Shown: one piece after another, positions 1-9,788 of the stretch
Numbering within the stretch: the stretch's first letter is position 1
Layout: every line of letters begins with the position of its first letter
NCBI RefSeq assembly: GCF_900200035.1
Contig: NZ_FZTC01000015.1
Span: 744,001 to 808,000 of the forward strand
Source: Klebsiella grimontii
GTDB taxonomy: Bacteria; Pseudomonadota; Gammaproteobacteria; Enterobacterales; Enterobacteriaceae
Direction of reading: 5' to 3'
DNA: 64,000 nt
Notes under the pieces: generated by a model
What the model was told of the DNA's origin: nothing
Seen by the model: only the letters and a program-made list of their open reading frames with translations
Database searches by the model: none
Made by a program: the position numbers and the translations under genes

Positions 1-319
1 CGGTATCCGGGCAGCGGCCATCCTTACACATTGAGTTCTTGTGCACTTCATCGCTCGACATCCCGTCATGGTTCATGGTCGAGCCGTTAGGGTGGAGCAT
101 TGTGCCGCCGGTATCAGTGGAACCGGAGTTGATCTTGCCGTTATCGACGTTGTTGGGCGCCACGTTTTCACGCGCGTCGGGGGCGACCTGACCCGCGTCT
201 GCCGCTGAATTGGCCTGCCCGTTATTCGACTGCGCGCCGGTATCGGCAGCCAGCGCCGCGCCGCTGGCCAGACCCAGGGTTGCTGCGAGGAGAAGACTGG
301 TTAGCTTGTTCATTTTCAT
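1..319 (-). CDS. ybgS: YbgS family periplasmic protein, 5' part only (gene runs off the window)
   Basis: The reverse strand reads from ATG at 319 off the left edge, so only about 106 codons are present. The product begins [20 protein letters not shown] and has a typical Sec signal peptide ending near ALA-A (about residues 22-24). A low-complexity Asn/Asp/Gly-rich mature part follows ([20 protein letters not shown]) with a conserved MCKDGRCPD stretch near the cut. This matches E. coli YbgS, a small exported protein of unknown role that sits next to aroG in E. coli. AGGAG lies 6 bases upstream of the start. No enzymatic motif is visible and the 3' end cannot be judged. Confidence 0.9.
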   Translation of the reverse strand, partial: MKMNKLTSLLLAATLGLASGAALAADTGAQSNNGQANSAADAGQVAPDARENVAPNNVDNGKINSGSTDTGGTMLHPNGSTMNHDGMSSDEVHKNSMCKDGRCPDT

Positions 320-546
320 TGGATGCTCCTGTTATGTCGATTTATCGCATTACCTCTTCCAACAGTGCATTTGCCGGAGGTTCTACTCGTTGTGGTTTAA
401 GCTTCGGTATTAGCGAACGGCATTAATATATAATGCTGAATGCTAAAGAAAATTAAGTTCTAACAGTTAAAAATTATAGCTTGTGGCCATTATTCCGCGA
501 CTTTATGGCGTTTTTTAGCCCATTTCCAGGAATATTCTGCCGCTAC

Positions 547-564
547 TGTAAAATCATGTTTACA
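547..564. promoter_or_regulatory. TyrR box upstream of aroG
   Basis: TGTAAA-N6-TTTACA is a perfect match to the TyrR-box consensus and lies 70 bp before the aroG start codon. E. coli aroG is repressed by TyrR with phenylalanine or tryptophan, so the same control is inferred here. The rest of the 315-bp gap 320-634 between the divergent ybgS and aroG is AT-rich promoter DNA in which I see no gene. Confidence 0.85.
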
Positions 565-634
565 CTTTTTGACCGAAGAGATAGATTGGAGGGATTGCAA
601 TTAACTAGATAAGTATGGCAACGCTGGAAATAAG

Positions 635-1687
635 ATGAATTATCAGAACGACGATTTACGCATTAAAGAGATCAACGAATTATTACCTCCCGTTGCGCTC
701 CTGGAAAAATTCCCTGCTACCGAAAATGCCGCCAATACCGTTGCGCATGCGCGCAAAGCGATCCACCAGATCCTGAAAGGTAACGACGATCGGCTGCTGG
801 TGGTGATTGGCCCGTGCTCCATCCACGATCCGGCGGCGGCGAAAGAGTATGCCGAACGCCTGCTTAAGCTTCGCGAGGAGCTTAAAGGGGAGCTGGAAAT
901 CGTGATGCGCGTTTATTTTGAAAAACCGCGCACCACCGTGGGCTGGAAAGGGCTGATCAACGATCCGCATATGGATAATAGTTTCCGCATCAACGATGGC
1001 CTGCGGATCGCGCGTAAGCTGCTGCTGGACATTAACGACAGCGGTCTGCCTGCGGCCGGGGAGTTCCTCGATATGATCACCCCGCAGTATCTTGCCGACC
1101 TGATGAGCTGGGGCGCGATTGGCGCGCGTACCACTGAGTCACAGGTGCATCGCGAGCTCTCTTCCGGCCTCTCCTGTCCGGTAGGTTTTAAAAATGGCAC
1201 TGATGGAACCATCAAAGTCGCGATTGACGCTATCAACGCCGCCGGCGCGCCGCACTGTTTCCTGTCGGTGACCAAATGGGGGCATTCGGCGATTGTGAAT
1301 ACCAGCGGTAATAGCGATTGCCATATTATCCTGCGCGGCGGTAAAGAGCCGAACTACAGCGCGCAGCACGTGGCCGAAGTGAAGGTCGGTCTGGCGAAAG
1401 CAGGCCTGCCCGCTCAGATCATGATCGATTTCAGCCACGCCAACTCCAGCAAGCAGTTTAAAAAGCAGATGGAGGTCGGCGCAGACGTATGCCAGCAGGT
1501 TGCCGGCGGCGAGCGGTCGATTATGGGCGTGATGATCGAAAGCCATCTGGTGGAAGGCAATCAGAGTCTCGACAGCGGCGAGCCGCTGGCCTACGGCAAA
1601 AGCATTACCGATGCCTGTATTGGCTGGGAAGATACCGATACGCTTCTTCGTCAGCTGGCGAATGCGGTAAAAGCGCGTCGCGGCTAA
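635..1687 (+). CDS. aroG: 3-deoxy-D-arabino-heptulosonate 7-phosphate synthase, Phe-sensitive
   Basis: AroG condenses phosphoenolpyruvate and erythrose 4-phosphate to DAHP, the first step of the shikimate pathway, in the cytoplasm. At 350 aa it has the length of E. coli AroG. VIGPCSIHDP (about residues 57-66) carries the metal ligand Cys61, and DFSHANSSKQF carries a metal-binding His. The N-terminal NDDLRIKEINELLPP segment is typical of the Phe-inhibited isozyme. The gene is monocistronic, with a TyrR box upstream and a strong hairpin terminator downstream. The ATG at 635 gives the family start. AroF and AroH isozymes were considered, but the N-terminus and the ybgS/gpmA neighbourhood identify AroG. 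Confidence 0.97.
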   Translation: MNYQNDDLRIKEINELLPPVALLEKFPATENAANTVAHARKAIHQILKGNDDRLLVVIGPCSIHDPAAAKEYAERLLKLREELKGELEIVMRVYFEKPRTTVGWKGLINDPHMDNSFRINDGLRIARKLLLDINDSGLPAAGEFLDMITPQYLADLMSWGAIGARTTESQVHRELSSGLSCPVGFKNGTDGTIKVAIDAINAAGAPHCFLSVTKWGHSAIVNTSGNSDCHIILRGGKEPNYSAQHVAEVKVGLAKAGLPAQIMIDFSHANSSKQFKKQMEVGADVCQQVAGGERSIMGVMIESHLVEGNQSLDSGEPLAYGKSITDACIGWEDTDTLLRQLANAVKARRG

Positions 1688-1708
1688 GCTTTACGCCGAG
1701 TCTCAAAA

Positions 1709-1743
1709 TAAAAAAAAGCGTGGATAGCTCCACGCTTTTTTTA
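1709..1743. terminator. Bidirectional rho-independent terminator between aroG and gpmA
   Basis: The stem AAGCGTGGA / TCCACGCTT with a TAGC loop is flanked by a run of A on the left and a run of T on the right. It can therefore end both aroG (plus) and the convergent gpmA (minus), whose stop codon lies 14 bp away. Confidence 0.9.
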
Positions 1744-1756
1744 CATCCCGCGAAAA

Positions 1757-2509
1757 TTACTTCGCTTTACCCTGGTTGGCTACGGCCGCGGCTTTCGCGG
1801 CGATCTCGTCGGCGTTGCCCAGATAGTAATGTTTGATAGGCTTGAAGTTCTCGTCGAACTCATACACCAGCGGTACGCCGGTCGGGATGTTCAGTTCGAG
1901 GATCTCTGCTTCGCCCATATTGTCGAGGTATTTCACCAGCGCGCGCAGGGAGTTGCCGTGAGCGGCGATAATCACGCGCTCACCGCTTTTCAGACGCGGC
2001 AGAATCGTTTCGTTCCAGTACGGTACGACGCGGTCGATGGTCAGCGCCAGGCTCTCGGTCGTCGGCAGTTCTGCGTCGGTCAGTTTTGCGTAGCGCGGAT
2101 CGTGGCCCGGATAGCGCTCGTCGTCTTTAGTCAACTCCGGCGGCGTTACCGCGAAGCCGCGACGCCACTGCTTAACCTGCTCATCACCATATTTTTCAGC
2201 GGTTTCCGCTTTGTTCAGACCCTGCAGCGCACCGTAGTGACGCTCGTTCAGTTTCCAGGATTTCTCAACCGGTAGCCAGGCCTGATCCAGTTCGTCCAGC
2301 ACGTTCCACAAGGTGTGGATGGCGCGTTTCAGCACAGAGGTATAAGCAAAGTCGAAGCTGAAGCCTTCTTCTTTCAGCAGCTTACCGGCCGCTTTTGCTT
2401 CACCCACGCCTTTTTCAGACAGGTCAACGTCATACCAACCGGTGAAACGGTTTTCGTTGTTCCATTGGCTTTCGCCGTGACGAACGAGTACCAGCTTAGT
2501 TACAGCCAT
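1757..2509 (-). CDS. gpmA: 2,3-bisphosphoglycerate-dependent phosphoglycerate mutase
   Basis: GpmA interconverts 3- and 2-phosphoglycerate in glycolysis and gluconeogenesis. The 250-aa product begins [17 protein letters not shown]; His11 in the RHGE motif is the phosphohistidine, and [10 protein letters not shown] carries the second catalytic His. The open frame extends five codons further upstream, but the chosen ATG at 2509 has GGAGT 6 bp before it and gives the family length. A Fur-like box and an ERIC repeat lie upstream, so the mRNA leader probably includes the ERIC. E. coli gpmA is reported to be Fur-regulated, which agrees with the box seen here. Confidence 0.96.
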   Translation of the reverse strand: MAVTKLVLVRHGESQWNNENRFTGWYDVDLSEKGVGEAKAAGKLLKEEGFSFDFAYTSVLKRAIHTLWNVLDELDQAWLPVEKSWKLNERHYGALQGLNKAETAEKYGDEQVKQWRRGFAVTPPELTKDDERYPGHDPRYAKLTDAELPTTESLALTIDRVVPYWNETILPRLKSGERVIIAAHGNSLRALVKYLDNMGEAEILELNIPTGVPLVYEFDENFKPIKHYYLGNADEIAAKAAAVANQGKAK

Positions 2510-2522
2510 ACACTTACTCCTC

Positions 2523-2648
2523 AATACACGTCATCCTTCGCGCCGCTTCCTCGTTGGCTACTTTTACTCACCCTGGCGACATAGTTGACTATGCTGCCAG
2601 GATTCGCTCATGTGCCGCCTTGATGCGACCCGAATGCGGTAGTGTATA
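2523..2648. repeat. ERIC (IRU) element
   Basis: About 126 bp match the reverse complement of the enterobacterial repetitive intergenic consensus. Recognisable blocks are CGTCAT-CTTC, CGTTGGCT, CTCACCC, a central imperfect palindrome around GACATAGTTGACTATG, TGCCGCCTT and a terminal GTGTATA. The whole unit forms a long imperfect hairpin. It starts 14 bp upstream of the gpmA start codon. The rest of the 328-bp gap 2510-2837 holds the Fur-like box and the gal terminator. Confidence 0.85.
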
Positions 2649-2659
2649 TATTTATTGAT

Positions 2660-2674
2660 TGATAACTATTCTCA
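2660..2674. promoter_or_regulatory. Fur-like box upstream of gpmA
   Basis: TGATAACTATTCTCA matches the 7-1-7 Fur consensus TGATAAT-N-ATTATCA at 12 of 14 specified positions. It lies just upstream of the ERIC element in an AT-rich stretch that should hold the gpmA promoter. Confidence 0.6.
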
Positions 2675-2806
2675 TTATATTGCCGTGATTTACCTCACGG
2701 CAATGCTTATCCCTAACCATAGCGAAAATAGTCGCTCAGTGTAAGGTGCTTGTAAAACAGAGGTTATGTTTTTGTCTGTAAGTGGCGTAATTTTCAGCGA
2801 AAGGAT

Positions 2807-2831
2807 AAAAAAAGCCCTCCATCGGGAGGGC
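2807..2831 (-). terminator. Rho-independent terminator of the gal operon
   Basis: On the minus strand GCCCTCC-CGAT-GGAGGGC is followed by seven T residues, immediately after the galM stop codon. Confidence 0.9.
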
Positions 2832-2837
2832 GGGGGA

Positions 2838-3881
2838 TTATTGCGCAATAAACTGATATTCCGTCAGGCTGACGTACTCTTCGCCGGGGCGCAGCACGCA
2901 ATCCGGCTGCGGCCATTCCGGATGGTTTGGCGAATCCGGCAGAAACTCGCTCTCCAGGGCCAGGCCTTGCCAGTCGTCGTACGGCTGCGCCGTGCGCGAC
3001 GGCGTACCGGCGAGATAGTTGCCGGAGTAGAACTGCAGGGCCGGCGCGGAGGTATAGACCGTCATCTGCAGCTTTTCATCCTGCGACCAGACGTGGGCCG
3101 CCGGGCTTTTGGCATCGCCCAGCGCCTGGAGCAGAAAGGCGTGGTCGTAACCTTTCACTTTCTGCTGGTCTTCATCGCGCAGGAAGTCGTCCGCCAGCAC
3201 CTTCGGCGTGCGGAAATCGAAGCTGGTCAGGGTGACGTTTTGCAAATCGCCTCCCGGAATACCATCGCTCTCAACGGGCAGATACGCATCAGCAAAGATT
3301 TGCAGCTTATGGCTACGCACGTCGCTCTGCACGCCATCGAGGTTAAAATAGACGTGGTTGGTCAGGTTCACCGGGCACGGCTGGTCAACGGTGGCGCGAT
3401 ATTCGATGGCTATCCGGTTATCGTCGGTCAGGCGGTAGCGCGCCGTTGCCGTCAGATTACCGGGGAACCCCTGATCGCCATCGCGGGATGAGAGTGAAAA
3501 CAGCGCGTGACGATCGTCGGCGCTGACAATCTGCCAGCGGCGCTTGTCAAAACCTTCCGGACCGCCGTGCAGCTGATGCCCCGCCTCGTTGGAAGGCGTC
3601 AGATTGACGGTGCGGCCATCAAGGGTAAAGCGGCTGTTGGCAATACGGTTAGCGTAACGGCCGACGGAGGCGCCGAGATAGGCGGCCTGTCGGGTATAGT
3701 CGCCAGGGTTCGCGCAGCCGAGCAGCGCTTCGCGTACGCTGCCGTCAGCCAGCGTCACGCGCGCGGAGAGCAGCGTCGCGCCCCAGTCCATCACCGTGAC
3801 CGTCATGCCTGCGTCGTTACGCAGGGTGAGAAGATTCCACGGCTGGCCGTCCGGCGCCAGCTCCGTTGTTGGGTTTAGCAT
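2838..3881 (-). CDS. galM: Galactose mutarotase (aldose 1-epimerase)
   Basis: GalM interconverts the alpha and beta anomers of galactose and supplies the alpha form to galactokinase. The 347-aa product has the galactose mutarotase fold signature: [12 protein letters not shown] near residue 78, GHQLHGG with a catalytic His, and [14 protein letters not shown]-terminal [16 protein letters not shown] region contains the expected catalytic Glu. The gene is last in the operon. Its ATG overlaps the galK stop by 7 bp, which suggests translational coupling. Confidence 0.95.
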   Translation of the reverse strand: MLNPTTELAPDGQPWNLLTLRNDAGMTVTVMDWGATLLSARVTLADGSVREALLGCANPGDYTRQAAYLGASVGRYANRIANSRFTLDGRTVNLTPSNEAGHQLHGGPEGFDKRRWQIVSADDRHALFSLSSRDGDQGFPGNLTATARYRLTDDNRIAIEYRATVDQPCPVNLTNHVYFNLDGVQSDVRSHKLQIFADAYLPVESDGIPGGDLQNVTLTSFDFRTPKVLADDFLRDEDQQKVKGYDHAFLLQALGDAKSPAAHVWSQDEKLQMTVYTSAPALQFYSGNYLAGTPSRTAQPYDDWQGLALESEFLPDSPNHPEWPQPDCVLRPGEEYVSLTEYQFIAQ

Positions 3882-5023
3882 TGTCCAGCTCCCTGAGACG
3901 GTTTGCAGACGTAGAAGGTCTCTTTGATACCGGTTTTCGCTTCATACTCTTTGGCAACGGCCTGCTGTACGGTATCGACCAAATCTTCCGGCACCAGCGC
4001 AACGATACAGCCGCCGAAACCGCCGCCGGTCATGCGTACGCCGCCTTTATCGCCGATGGTCGCCTTGACGATGTCCACCAGGGTATCAATCTGTGGGACG
4101 GTGATTTCAAAATCATCGCGCATGGAAGCGTGAGATTCCGCCATCAGTTCGCCCATCCGCTGCAGGTCGCCTTTTTCCAGCGCGGCGGCGGCTTCTACGG
4201 TGCGCGCGTTCTCGGTCAGCACGTGGCGAACGCGTTTGGCGACCACCGGGTCAAGCTCGTGGGCGACGGCATTGAATTCTTGTAGAGTCACATCGCGCAG
4301 GGCGGGCTGCTGGAAGAAACGCGCGCCGGTCTCACACTGCTCGCGGCGGGTGTTGTACTCGCTGCCGACCAGGGTGCGCTTAAAGTTACTGTTGATAATC
4401 ACTACCGCCACGCCTTTCGGCATCGACACCGCTTTCGTTCCTAAGGTGCGGCAGTCGATTAGCAGGGCATGATCTTTTTTACCGAGCGCGGAGATCAGCT
4501 GGTCCATAATGCCGCAGTTGCAGCCGACGAACTGGTTTTCCGCTTCCTGGCCGTTCAGCGCGATCTGCGCGCCGTCGAGCGGCAGATGGTACAGCTGCTG
4601 GAACACGGTGCCGACGGCGACTTCCAGCGAAGCCGAGGAGCTTAATCCGGCGCCCTGCGGCACGTTGCCGCTGATCACCAGATCTGCGCCGCCGAAAGCG
4701 TTATTCCGCTGCTGCAGGTGCTTAACCACGCCGCGAACATAGTTCGACCACTGCTGGGTATCGTGGCTGGTAATCGGCGAGTCGAGAGAGAATTCATCGG
4801 TCTGATTGGCGTAATCGGCGGCAATCACCCGCACGGTACGATCGTCGCGCGGCGCGCAGGCGATGACCGTCTGGTAATCAATGGCGCAGGGCAGTACGAA
4901 CCCGTCGTTATAGTCGGTATGCTCGCCGATCAGGTTAACGCGGCCTGGGGCCTGGATAACATGGCTGGCCGGATAGCCAAATTTCTCAGCAAACAGGGCT
5001 TGGGTGTTCTCTTTCAGACTCAT
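3875..5023 (-). CDS. galK: Galactokinase
   Basis: GalK phosphorylates alpha-D-galactose at C1 with ATP in the Leloir pathway. The 382-aa GHMP kinase shows the galactokinase signature [15 protein letters not shown] (about residues 27-41), the ATP-binding [13 protein letters not shown] motif (about 124-136) and the C-terminal [13 protein letters not shown] motif 3. It lies 2 bp after galT and overlaps galM, so it is a tightly packed operon member expressed from the gal promoters upstream of galE. Confidence 0.97.
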   Translation of the reverse strand: MSLKENTQALFAEKFGYPASHVIQAPGRVNLIGEHTDYNDGFVLPCAIDYQTVIACAPRDDRTVRVIAADYANQTDEFSLDSPITSHDTQQWSNYVRGVVKHLQQRNNAFGGADLVISGNVPQGAGLSSSASLEVAVGTVFQQLYHLPLDGAQIALNGQEAENQFVGCNCGIMDQLISALGKKDHALLIDCRTLGTKAVSMPKGVAVVIINSNFKRTLVGSEYNTRREQCETGARFFQQPALRDVTLQEFNAVAHELDPVVAKRVRHVLTENARTVEAAAALEKGDLQRMGELMAESHASMRDDFEITVPQIDTLVDIVKATIGDKGGVRMTGGGFGGCIVALVPEDLVDTVQQAVAKEYEAKTGIKETFYVCKPSQGAGQC

Positions 5024-5025
5024 GG

Positions 5026-6072
5026 TTATACTCCGGATTCGCGAAAATGGACGTCGCTCACAGCGCGCAGACGTTCGGCGGCCTGCTCGGCCGTCAGATC
5101 ACGCTGGGTTTCGGCCAGCATTTCATAGCCGACCATAAATTTGCGCACCGTCGCGGAGCGCAGCAGCGGCGGATAAAAATGCGCGTGCAGCTGCCAGTGA
5201 TTATTCTCTTCATCGTTAAACGGCGCACCGTGCCAGCCCATCGAGTAGGGGAATGAGCACTGGAACAGGTTGTCGTAACGGCTGGTCAGTTTTTTCAGCG
5301 CCAGCGCGAGGTCGCTGCGCTGGTCGTCGGTTAAATCAGTCAGGCGCTGTACGTGCGCTTTCGGCAGCAGCAGCGTCTCAAAGGGCCACGCCGCCCAGTA
5401 AGGGACCACCGCGAGCCAGTGTTCGGTCTCGACGACGGTGCGGCTACCGTCGGCTAATTCGCGCTGCGCGTAATCCACCAGCATCGGCGCGCCGTGCTCG
5501 GTGAAGTACGCTTTTTGCAGACGATCTTCGCGTTCCGCCTCGTTAGGCAGAAAGCTGTTTGCCCACACCTGGCCATGCGGGTGCGGGTTGGAGCAGCCCA
5601 TTGCCGCGCCTTTATTTTCAAAAACCTGCACCCACGGGTAGGTTTTTCCAAGGTCGGCGGTCTGCTCCTGCCACGTTTTAACCACGCCTTCCAGCGCCTC
5701 TACGCTCAGTTCCGGCAGCGTTTTGCTGTGGTCTGGCGAGAAGCAGATGACCCGGCTGGTGCCGCGGGCGCTCTGACAGCGCATTAGCGGGTCGTCGCTT
5801 TCCGGGGCGTCTGGGGTATCGGTCATCAAAGCCGCAAAGTCATTGGTAAAAACAAACGTACCGGTGTAGTTCGGGTTTTTGTCGCCGGTGACGCGGGTAT
5901 TACCCGGGCACAGGAAACAGTCCGGATCGTGCGCGGGCAAGCTCTGTTTTGCCGGCGTTTCCTGCGCCCCCTGCCAGGGGCGCTTGGCGCGATGCGGAGA
6001 AACCAGAATCCACTGCCCGGTTAACGGGTTATAACGACGATGTGGATGGTCGACGGGGTTAAATACGCTCAT
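5026..6072 (-). CDS. galT: Galactose-1-phosphate uridylyltransferase
   Basis: GalT exchanges UMP between UDP-glucose and galactose 1-phosphate. The 348-aa class I enzyme carries the active-site triad [10 protein letters not shown] with His164 and nucleophile His166. It also has DCFLCPGN, whose two Cys are likely zinc ligands, and HAHFYPP for structural metal binding. It starts 9 bp after galE. Length and motifs agree with E. coli GalT. Confidence 0.97.
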   Translation of the reverse strand: MSVFNPVDHPHRRYNPLTGQWILVSPHRAKRPWQGAQETPAKQSLPAHDPDCFLCPGNTRVTGDKNPNYTGTFVFTNDFAALMTDTPDAPESDDPLMRCQSARGTSRVICFSPDHSKTLPELSVEALEGVVKTWQEQTADLGKTYPWVQVFENKGAAMGCSNPHPHGQVWANSFLPNEAEREDRLQKAYFTEHGAPMLVDYAQRELADGSRTVVETEHWLAVVPYWAAWPFETLLLPKAHVQRLTDLTDDQRSDLALALKKLTSRYDNLFQCSFPYSMGWHGAPFNDEENNHWQLHAHFYPPLLRSATVRKFMVGYEMLAETQRDLTAEQAAERLRAVSDVHFRESGV

Positions 6073-6081
6073 GAAGGTTCC

Positions 6082-7098
6082 TTAGTCTGGATAACCCTGC
6101 GGATGACGGGACTGCCAGTGCCAGGTGTCCTGCGCCATTTCGTCAAGGTTGCGCGTCACGCGCCAGTTCAGCTCGCGATCGGCCTTTTCAGCGTCCGCCC
6201 AGTAGGCCGGGAGGTCGCCTTCGCGGCGCGGCGCGAAGTGGTAGTTAATCGGTTTGCCGCAGGCTTTGCTAAAAGCGTTGACCACGTCGAGCACGCTGCT
6301 GCCGACGCCTGCGCCAAGGTTATAGATATGCACGCCGGCTTTATCAGCCAGTTTTTCCATCGCCGCGACGTGGCCGTCGGCCAGGTCCATCACGTGAATG
6401 TAGTCGCGCACGCCGGTGCCATCTTCGGTTGGGTAGTCGTTGCCGAATACCGCCAGCGATTCACGACGGCCGACCGCGACCTGCGCGATATACGGCATCA
6501 GGTTGTTCGGGATGCCCTGCGGATCTTCACCCATATCGCCCGACGGATGCGCGCCGACCGGGTTGAAGTAGCGCAGCAGTGCGATGCTCCACTCCGGCTG
6601 CGCTTTTTGCAGGTCAGTGAGGATCTGCTCGACCATCAGCTTGCTTTTACCGTACGGGCTCTGCGGAGTCCCGGTCGGGAAGCTTTCGACATAAGGGATT
6701 TTTGGCTGGTCGCCGTACACGGTGGCGGAGGAGCTGAAAATAAAGTTTTTCACGCCCGCGGCGCGCATGGCGGAAACGAGTTTCAGTGTGCCGGTCACGT
6801 TGTTGTCGTAGTATTCCAGCGGCTTGGCGACGGATTCGCCGACGGCTTTCAGGCCGGCGAAATGGATCACCGCTTCAATAGCGTGATCGTGAAGGATTTC
6901 CGTCATCAGCGCTTCGTTACGAATGTCGCCTTCGACAAAGGTGGCGCTTTTCCCGCCGAGACGTTCAATGATTGGCAGTACGCTGCGTTTACTGTTGCAG
7001 AGATTGTCGAGAATAATCACTTCGTGTCCCTGCAGTAGCAGTTGAACGCAGGTGTGACTTCCAATGTAACCGCTACCACCTGTAACCAGTACTTTCAT
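6082..7098 (-). CDS. galE: UDP-glucose 4-epimerase
   Basis: GalE interconverts UDP-galactose and UDP-glucose with bound NAD. The 338-aa product starts MKVLVTGGSGYIGSHTC, whose Gly-rich stretch is the Rossmann dinucleotide site, and has catalytic Tyr149 and Lys153 in SPYGKSK. The frame is open 14 codons further upstream, but the ATG at 7098 has GGAG before it and matches the family start. It is the first gene of galETKM. The internal GalR operator O_I lies within its first 12 codons, as in E. coli. Confidence 0.97.
   Translation of the reverse strand: MKVLVTGGSGYIGSHTCVQLLLQGHEVIILDNLCNSKRSVLPIIERLGGKSATFVEGDIRNEALMTEILHDHAIEAVIHFAGLKAVGESVAKPLEYYDNNVTGTLKLVSAMRAAGVKNFIFSSSATVYGDQPKIPYVESFPTGTPQSPYGKSKLMVEQILTDLQKAQPEWSIALLRYFNPVGAHPSGDMGEDPQGIPNNLMPYIAQVAVGRRESLAVFGNDYPTEDGTGVRDYIHVMDLADGHVAAMEKLADKAGVHIYNLGAGVGSSVLDVVNAFSKACGKPINYHFAPRREGDLPAYWADAEKADRELNWRVTRNLDEMAQDTWHWQSRHPQGYPD
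7064..7079. promoter_or_regulatory. Internal gal operator O_I
   Basis: On the minus strand GTGGTAGCGGTTACAT lies inside the start of galE and fits the GalR/GalS consensus. Its centre is 113 bp from that of O_E, the spacing that allows the GalR-HU repression loop in E. coli. Confidence 0.85.
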
Positions 7099-7119
7099 GA
7101 TTCGCTCCAATAGGCTTAT

Positions 7120-7176
7120 CGTGTGAGAAGAAGATAGCATACCAAAGAAGCCAAAAGTGTGACACAGGCCAAATTG
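7120..7176 (-). promoter_or_regulatory. gal promoter region with CRP site
   Basis: The minus strand carries TATGCTATC (revcomp of 7133-7141), resembling the overlapping E. coli gal P1/P2 -10 hexamers. Upstream, AAGTGTGAC at about 7153-7161 on the plus strand is the TGTGA half of the CRP site in the E. coli arrangement. Confidence 0.75.
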
Positions 7177-7192
7177 GTGGAATCGTTTACAC
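7177..7192. promoter_or_regulatory. External gal operator O_E
   Basis: GTGGAATCGTTTACAC matches the 16-bp GalR/GalS operator and lies upstream of the CRP site, as in E. coli. Confidence 0.9.
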
Positions 7193-7303
7193 TAAAATTT
7201 CCAATCGGGCCATTTTGGTTTTTTCATTGTAAAAACAGAGTGATGGGGTGTGTGATAGCTATTATTCTGAAAAAATCAGGGATCCGCAGACCCCTGTACA
7301 GGC

Positions 7304-8779
7304 TTAATTTTGCAGCGGACCCTGCTGGTAAGTGTAACCGTCTCCACTCCTCACAAAGGCCAGACGGTGGGTAATGCAGTCCGGGGCGTCTTCGGCGTGA
7401 TGGGAGACAAACAGCAGCTGCGTCGCCCCTTCGCTAATCAGCACATCAACGAAGCGACGCACCAGCTGACGGTTGAGCGGGTCCAGCCCCTGTAGCGGTT
7501 CATCAAGAATCAGCAGGGTCGGGTGTTTGACCAGGGCGCGGACGATCAGCGCCAGCCGCTGCTGCCCCCAGGAGAGGCTGTGGAACGGCGCGTCGGCGGT
7601 GCGTTGGTCGATACCCAGAATATCCAGCCAGTTTTGCACCAGCTTGTGCTGCTTATCGGAAACGGCCTGGTAGATGCCGATCGAGTCGAAGTAGCCCGAG
7701 AGAATCACGTTACGCACGTTGGTGCTGACGCGGTATTCAAGGTGCAGGCTGCTGCTGACGTAACCAATATGTTTTTTGATATCCCAGATGGTTTCACCGC
7801 TGCCGCGGCGGCGGCCAAACAGGGTCAGATCGTTACTGTATCCCTGGGGATGGTCGCCGGTGACCAGACTGAGTAGCGTCGATTTACCGGCGCCGTTAGG
7901 GCCGACGATCTGCCAGTGCTCGCCGGGATTGACCGTCCAACTGAGGCGATTAATGATCGGGCGGTCGTTGTAAGAAACCAGACCGTCGTTTAGCACGATG
8001 AGCGGCGCTTTGCTGTCTAGCGCAAGGCGCGCGGCGGGGGCGTCGGGTTCTGGCAGCGTCATGCCGTCAAGCTTTTCGCTATGCGCGAGCTGGGCAATCA
8101 GCGCCTGCTGCAGCAGAGCCTGCTTTTCGCCGGTTTCGCTCAGCACGCAGTCCGCCAGCACCCCGGCATACTGCACGAACGCCGGGATCTCGTCGAAACG
8201 ATTGAGAACCAGAACAAGGGCGATACCTTCGTCGTTCAGCCTGGCCAACATCTCGGCGAGCTGCTGGCGCGAGGCGACATCGAGGCCGTCGAACGGCTCA
8301 TCAAGGATAAGCAGGTCGGGATCGCCCATCAGCGCCTGGCACAGCAGGGTCTTGCGCGTTTCACCGGTAGAGAGGTATTTAAAGCGGCGCTCGAGCAGGT
8401 GGCTAATGGCAAATTGTTCAGCAAGGCGAGCGCAGCGGGTGGCGTCTTTAAACTCATCCTGGATAATTTCCGCCGTCGTGCGCCCGGTATCTTCTTCTCC
8501 CGGGCTGAGCAAATCGGTGTTGTTACGCTGCCACTCATCGCTGACCAGCTTTTGCAGCTGCTCAAAAGAGAGACGGGTGATGCGCGAGAAGGTGCACTCG
8601 CGCTGCCCGCTTAGCAGGGTCAGCTCGCCGGATAACGCCCGCGCAAGCGCCGACTTCCCGCTACCGTTGCCGCCGACGAAAGCCCAGCTTTCGCCAGCCC
8701 GCACGCTGAGGTGTTCAATATTTAACGTTTTGGTATCGCTAAGACGAAACGTGCCTTGCGAAATTTGCAACAATGACAT
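7304..8779 (-). CDS. modF: ModF, tandem-ATPase ABC protein of the molybdate region
   Basis: The 491-aa soluble protein has two ABC ATPase domains. Domain 1 has Walker A GGNGSGKSAL (about residues 34-43), signature LSTGE and Walker B LLILDEPFDGLD. Domain 2 has Walker [20 protein letters not shown] and LLILDEPLQGLD. It matches E. coli ModF, which is homologous to ModC/PhrA and whose exact role is unknown. The ATG at 8779 is preferred over one four codons upstream because it matches the family start. It lies 67 bp after modE and is probably co-transcribed with it. Confidence 0.93.
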   Translation of the reverse strand: MSLLQISQGTFRLSDTKTLNIEHLSVRAGESWAFVGGNGSGKSALARALSGELTLLSGQRECTFSRITRLSFEQLQKLVSDEWQRNNTDLLSPGEEDTGRTTAEIIQDEFKDATRCARLAEQFAISHLLERRFKYLSTGETRKTLLCQALMGDPDLLILDEPFDGLDVASRQQLAEMLARLNDEGIALVLVLNRFDEIPAFVQYAGVLADCVLSETGEKQALLQQALIAQLAHSEKLDGMTLPEPDAPAARLALDSKAPLIVLNDGLVSYNDRPIINRLSWTVNPGEHWQIVGPNGAGKSTLLSLVTGDHPQGYSNDLTLFGRRRGSGETIWDIKKHIGYVSSSLHLEYRVSTNVRNVILSGYFDSIGIYQAVSDKQHKLVQNWLDILGIDQRTADAPFHSLSWGQQRLALIVRALVKHPTLLILDEPLQGLDPLNRQLVRRFVDVLISEGATQLLFVSHHAEDAPDCITHRLAFVRSGDGYTYQQGPLQN

Positions 8780-8846
8780 TGTGTATCCCACTTTTTGCAG
8801 CGATGTACTTCAGGGATACGTCTTCGCGAGCGCAATGTCAATGCCG

Positions 8847-9635
8847 TTAGCACAACGTGGCAAGAATGATGCGATCGGCGTTAAAATATGCTATCGCCTC
8901 CGCCCCTTCCGCCAGATCGCGCGTCTGTTCCAGCGGCAGGGTGGCGCAGAGGCTCTGCCCATCCGGGAGCGCCATGAGCACTTCGCACTGCTCCGGCCCG
9001 CGTTCGATGTGGGTGATGCGTCCGGCCAGCTGGTTGTCGGCCTGTTGCGCCAGGGCCGCATCCTGGGTCATGCCGACCCACGGCGCTTTGAGCAGCACTA
9101 ATACTTCCTGGCCTTCAGCAAGGCCCAGACGATCGGCGCTTTGGGCGGTAATGGCGACTTTAAAGCGGGTTTGCCCATCGGCCAGCAGGACTTCAACGTG
9201 CTGCTGGACCTGCTGATGGTCGCGGCCGGTAATGGTGCCGAACCACTGGTTGCGCGCGCTGGTCTGCAGAGAGAATCGCGAAATGGCGGCCAGCAGGCTG
9301 TCGAGGGGAAGGGCATCATCATCGCTCAGGACATCGAACGCTTTCTGCTGAATCTGCGCCAGCAGGTCGTAAAGCTGAATCAGCCGCTGCCCGTAGCGGG
9401 TGAGGACCGCGCCGCCGCCGCCTTTGCCGCCGGTCGCACGGTCGACCAGTGGCTGCTCGCTGAGCTGATTCATGTCATTAATCGCATCCCATGCGCTTTT
9501 ATAGCTGATGCCGGCGTTTTTTGCCCCCTGGCTAATCGAGCCGGTCTGGTCAATCTGTTTCAGCAGGGCAATACGGCGGGGATCGGCGAACAGGCGCTGC
9601 TGTAATTTGAGGGTAAGAAGGATTTCAGCCTGCAT
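8847..9635 (-). CDS. modE: Molybdate-responsive transcriptional regulator ModE
   Basis: ModE binds molybdate, represses modABC and activates Moco-related genes. The 262-aa product has an N-terminal LysR-like winged helix (ISQGAKNAGISYKSAWDAINDMNQ, about residues 23-46, then TGGKGGGGAVLTRYG) followed by two MOP/TOBE molybdate-binding domains (SARNQWFGTITGRD onward). The frame is open for 30 more codons, but MQAEILLTLKLQQ at 9635 is the family start. The expected target, a ModE box, lies before modA 400 bp away on the other strand. Confidence 0.95.
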   Translation of the reverse strand: MQAEILLTLKLQQRLFADPRRIALLKQIDQTGSISQGAKNAGISYKSAWDAINDMNQLSEQPLVDRATGGKGGGGAVLTRYGQRLIQLYDLLAQIQQKAFDVLSDDDALPLDSLLAAISRFSLQTSARNQWFGTITGRDHQQVQQHVEVLLADGQTRFKVAITAQSADRLGLAEGQEVLVLLKAPWVGMTQDAALAQQADNQLAGRITHIERGPEQCEVLMALPDGQSLCATLPLEQTRDLAEGAEAIAYFNADRIILATLC

Positions 9636-9788
9636 AATCATATCCTGATGAAAAAGAGTATTGTGACCGATAGCGGTCATCTTGCAAGATGCATCTCTCA
9701 CGGTGGCCAGTGAGGCACCGCACAAATGGGGCGTGTTTTTCCGGCTGAATTAGTTACAATAAACTATCCGTACTTTCTGGAGCCAACC

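Noticed and set aside
210-413. 67-codon plus-strand frame opposite ybgS
   Set aside because: It is the antisense shadow of the YbgS signal peptide region plus intergenic DNA, with no ribosome-binding site or conserved pattern.
7295-7300. TGTACA near the modF stop codon
   Set aside because: A single isolated copy with no pair nearby, as expected by chance.
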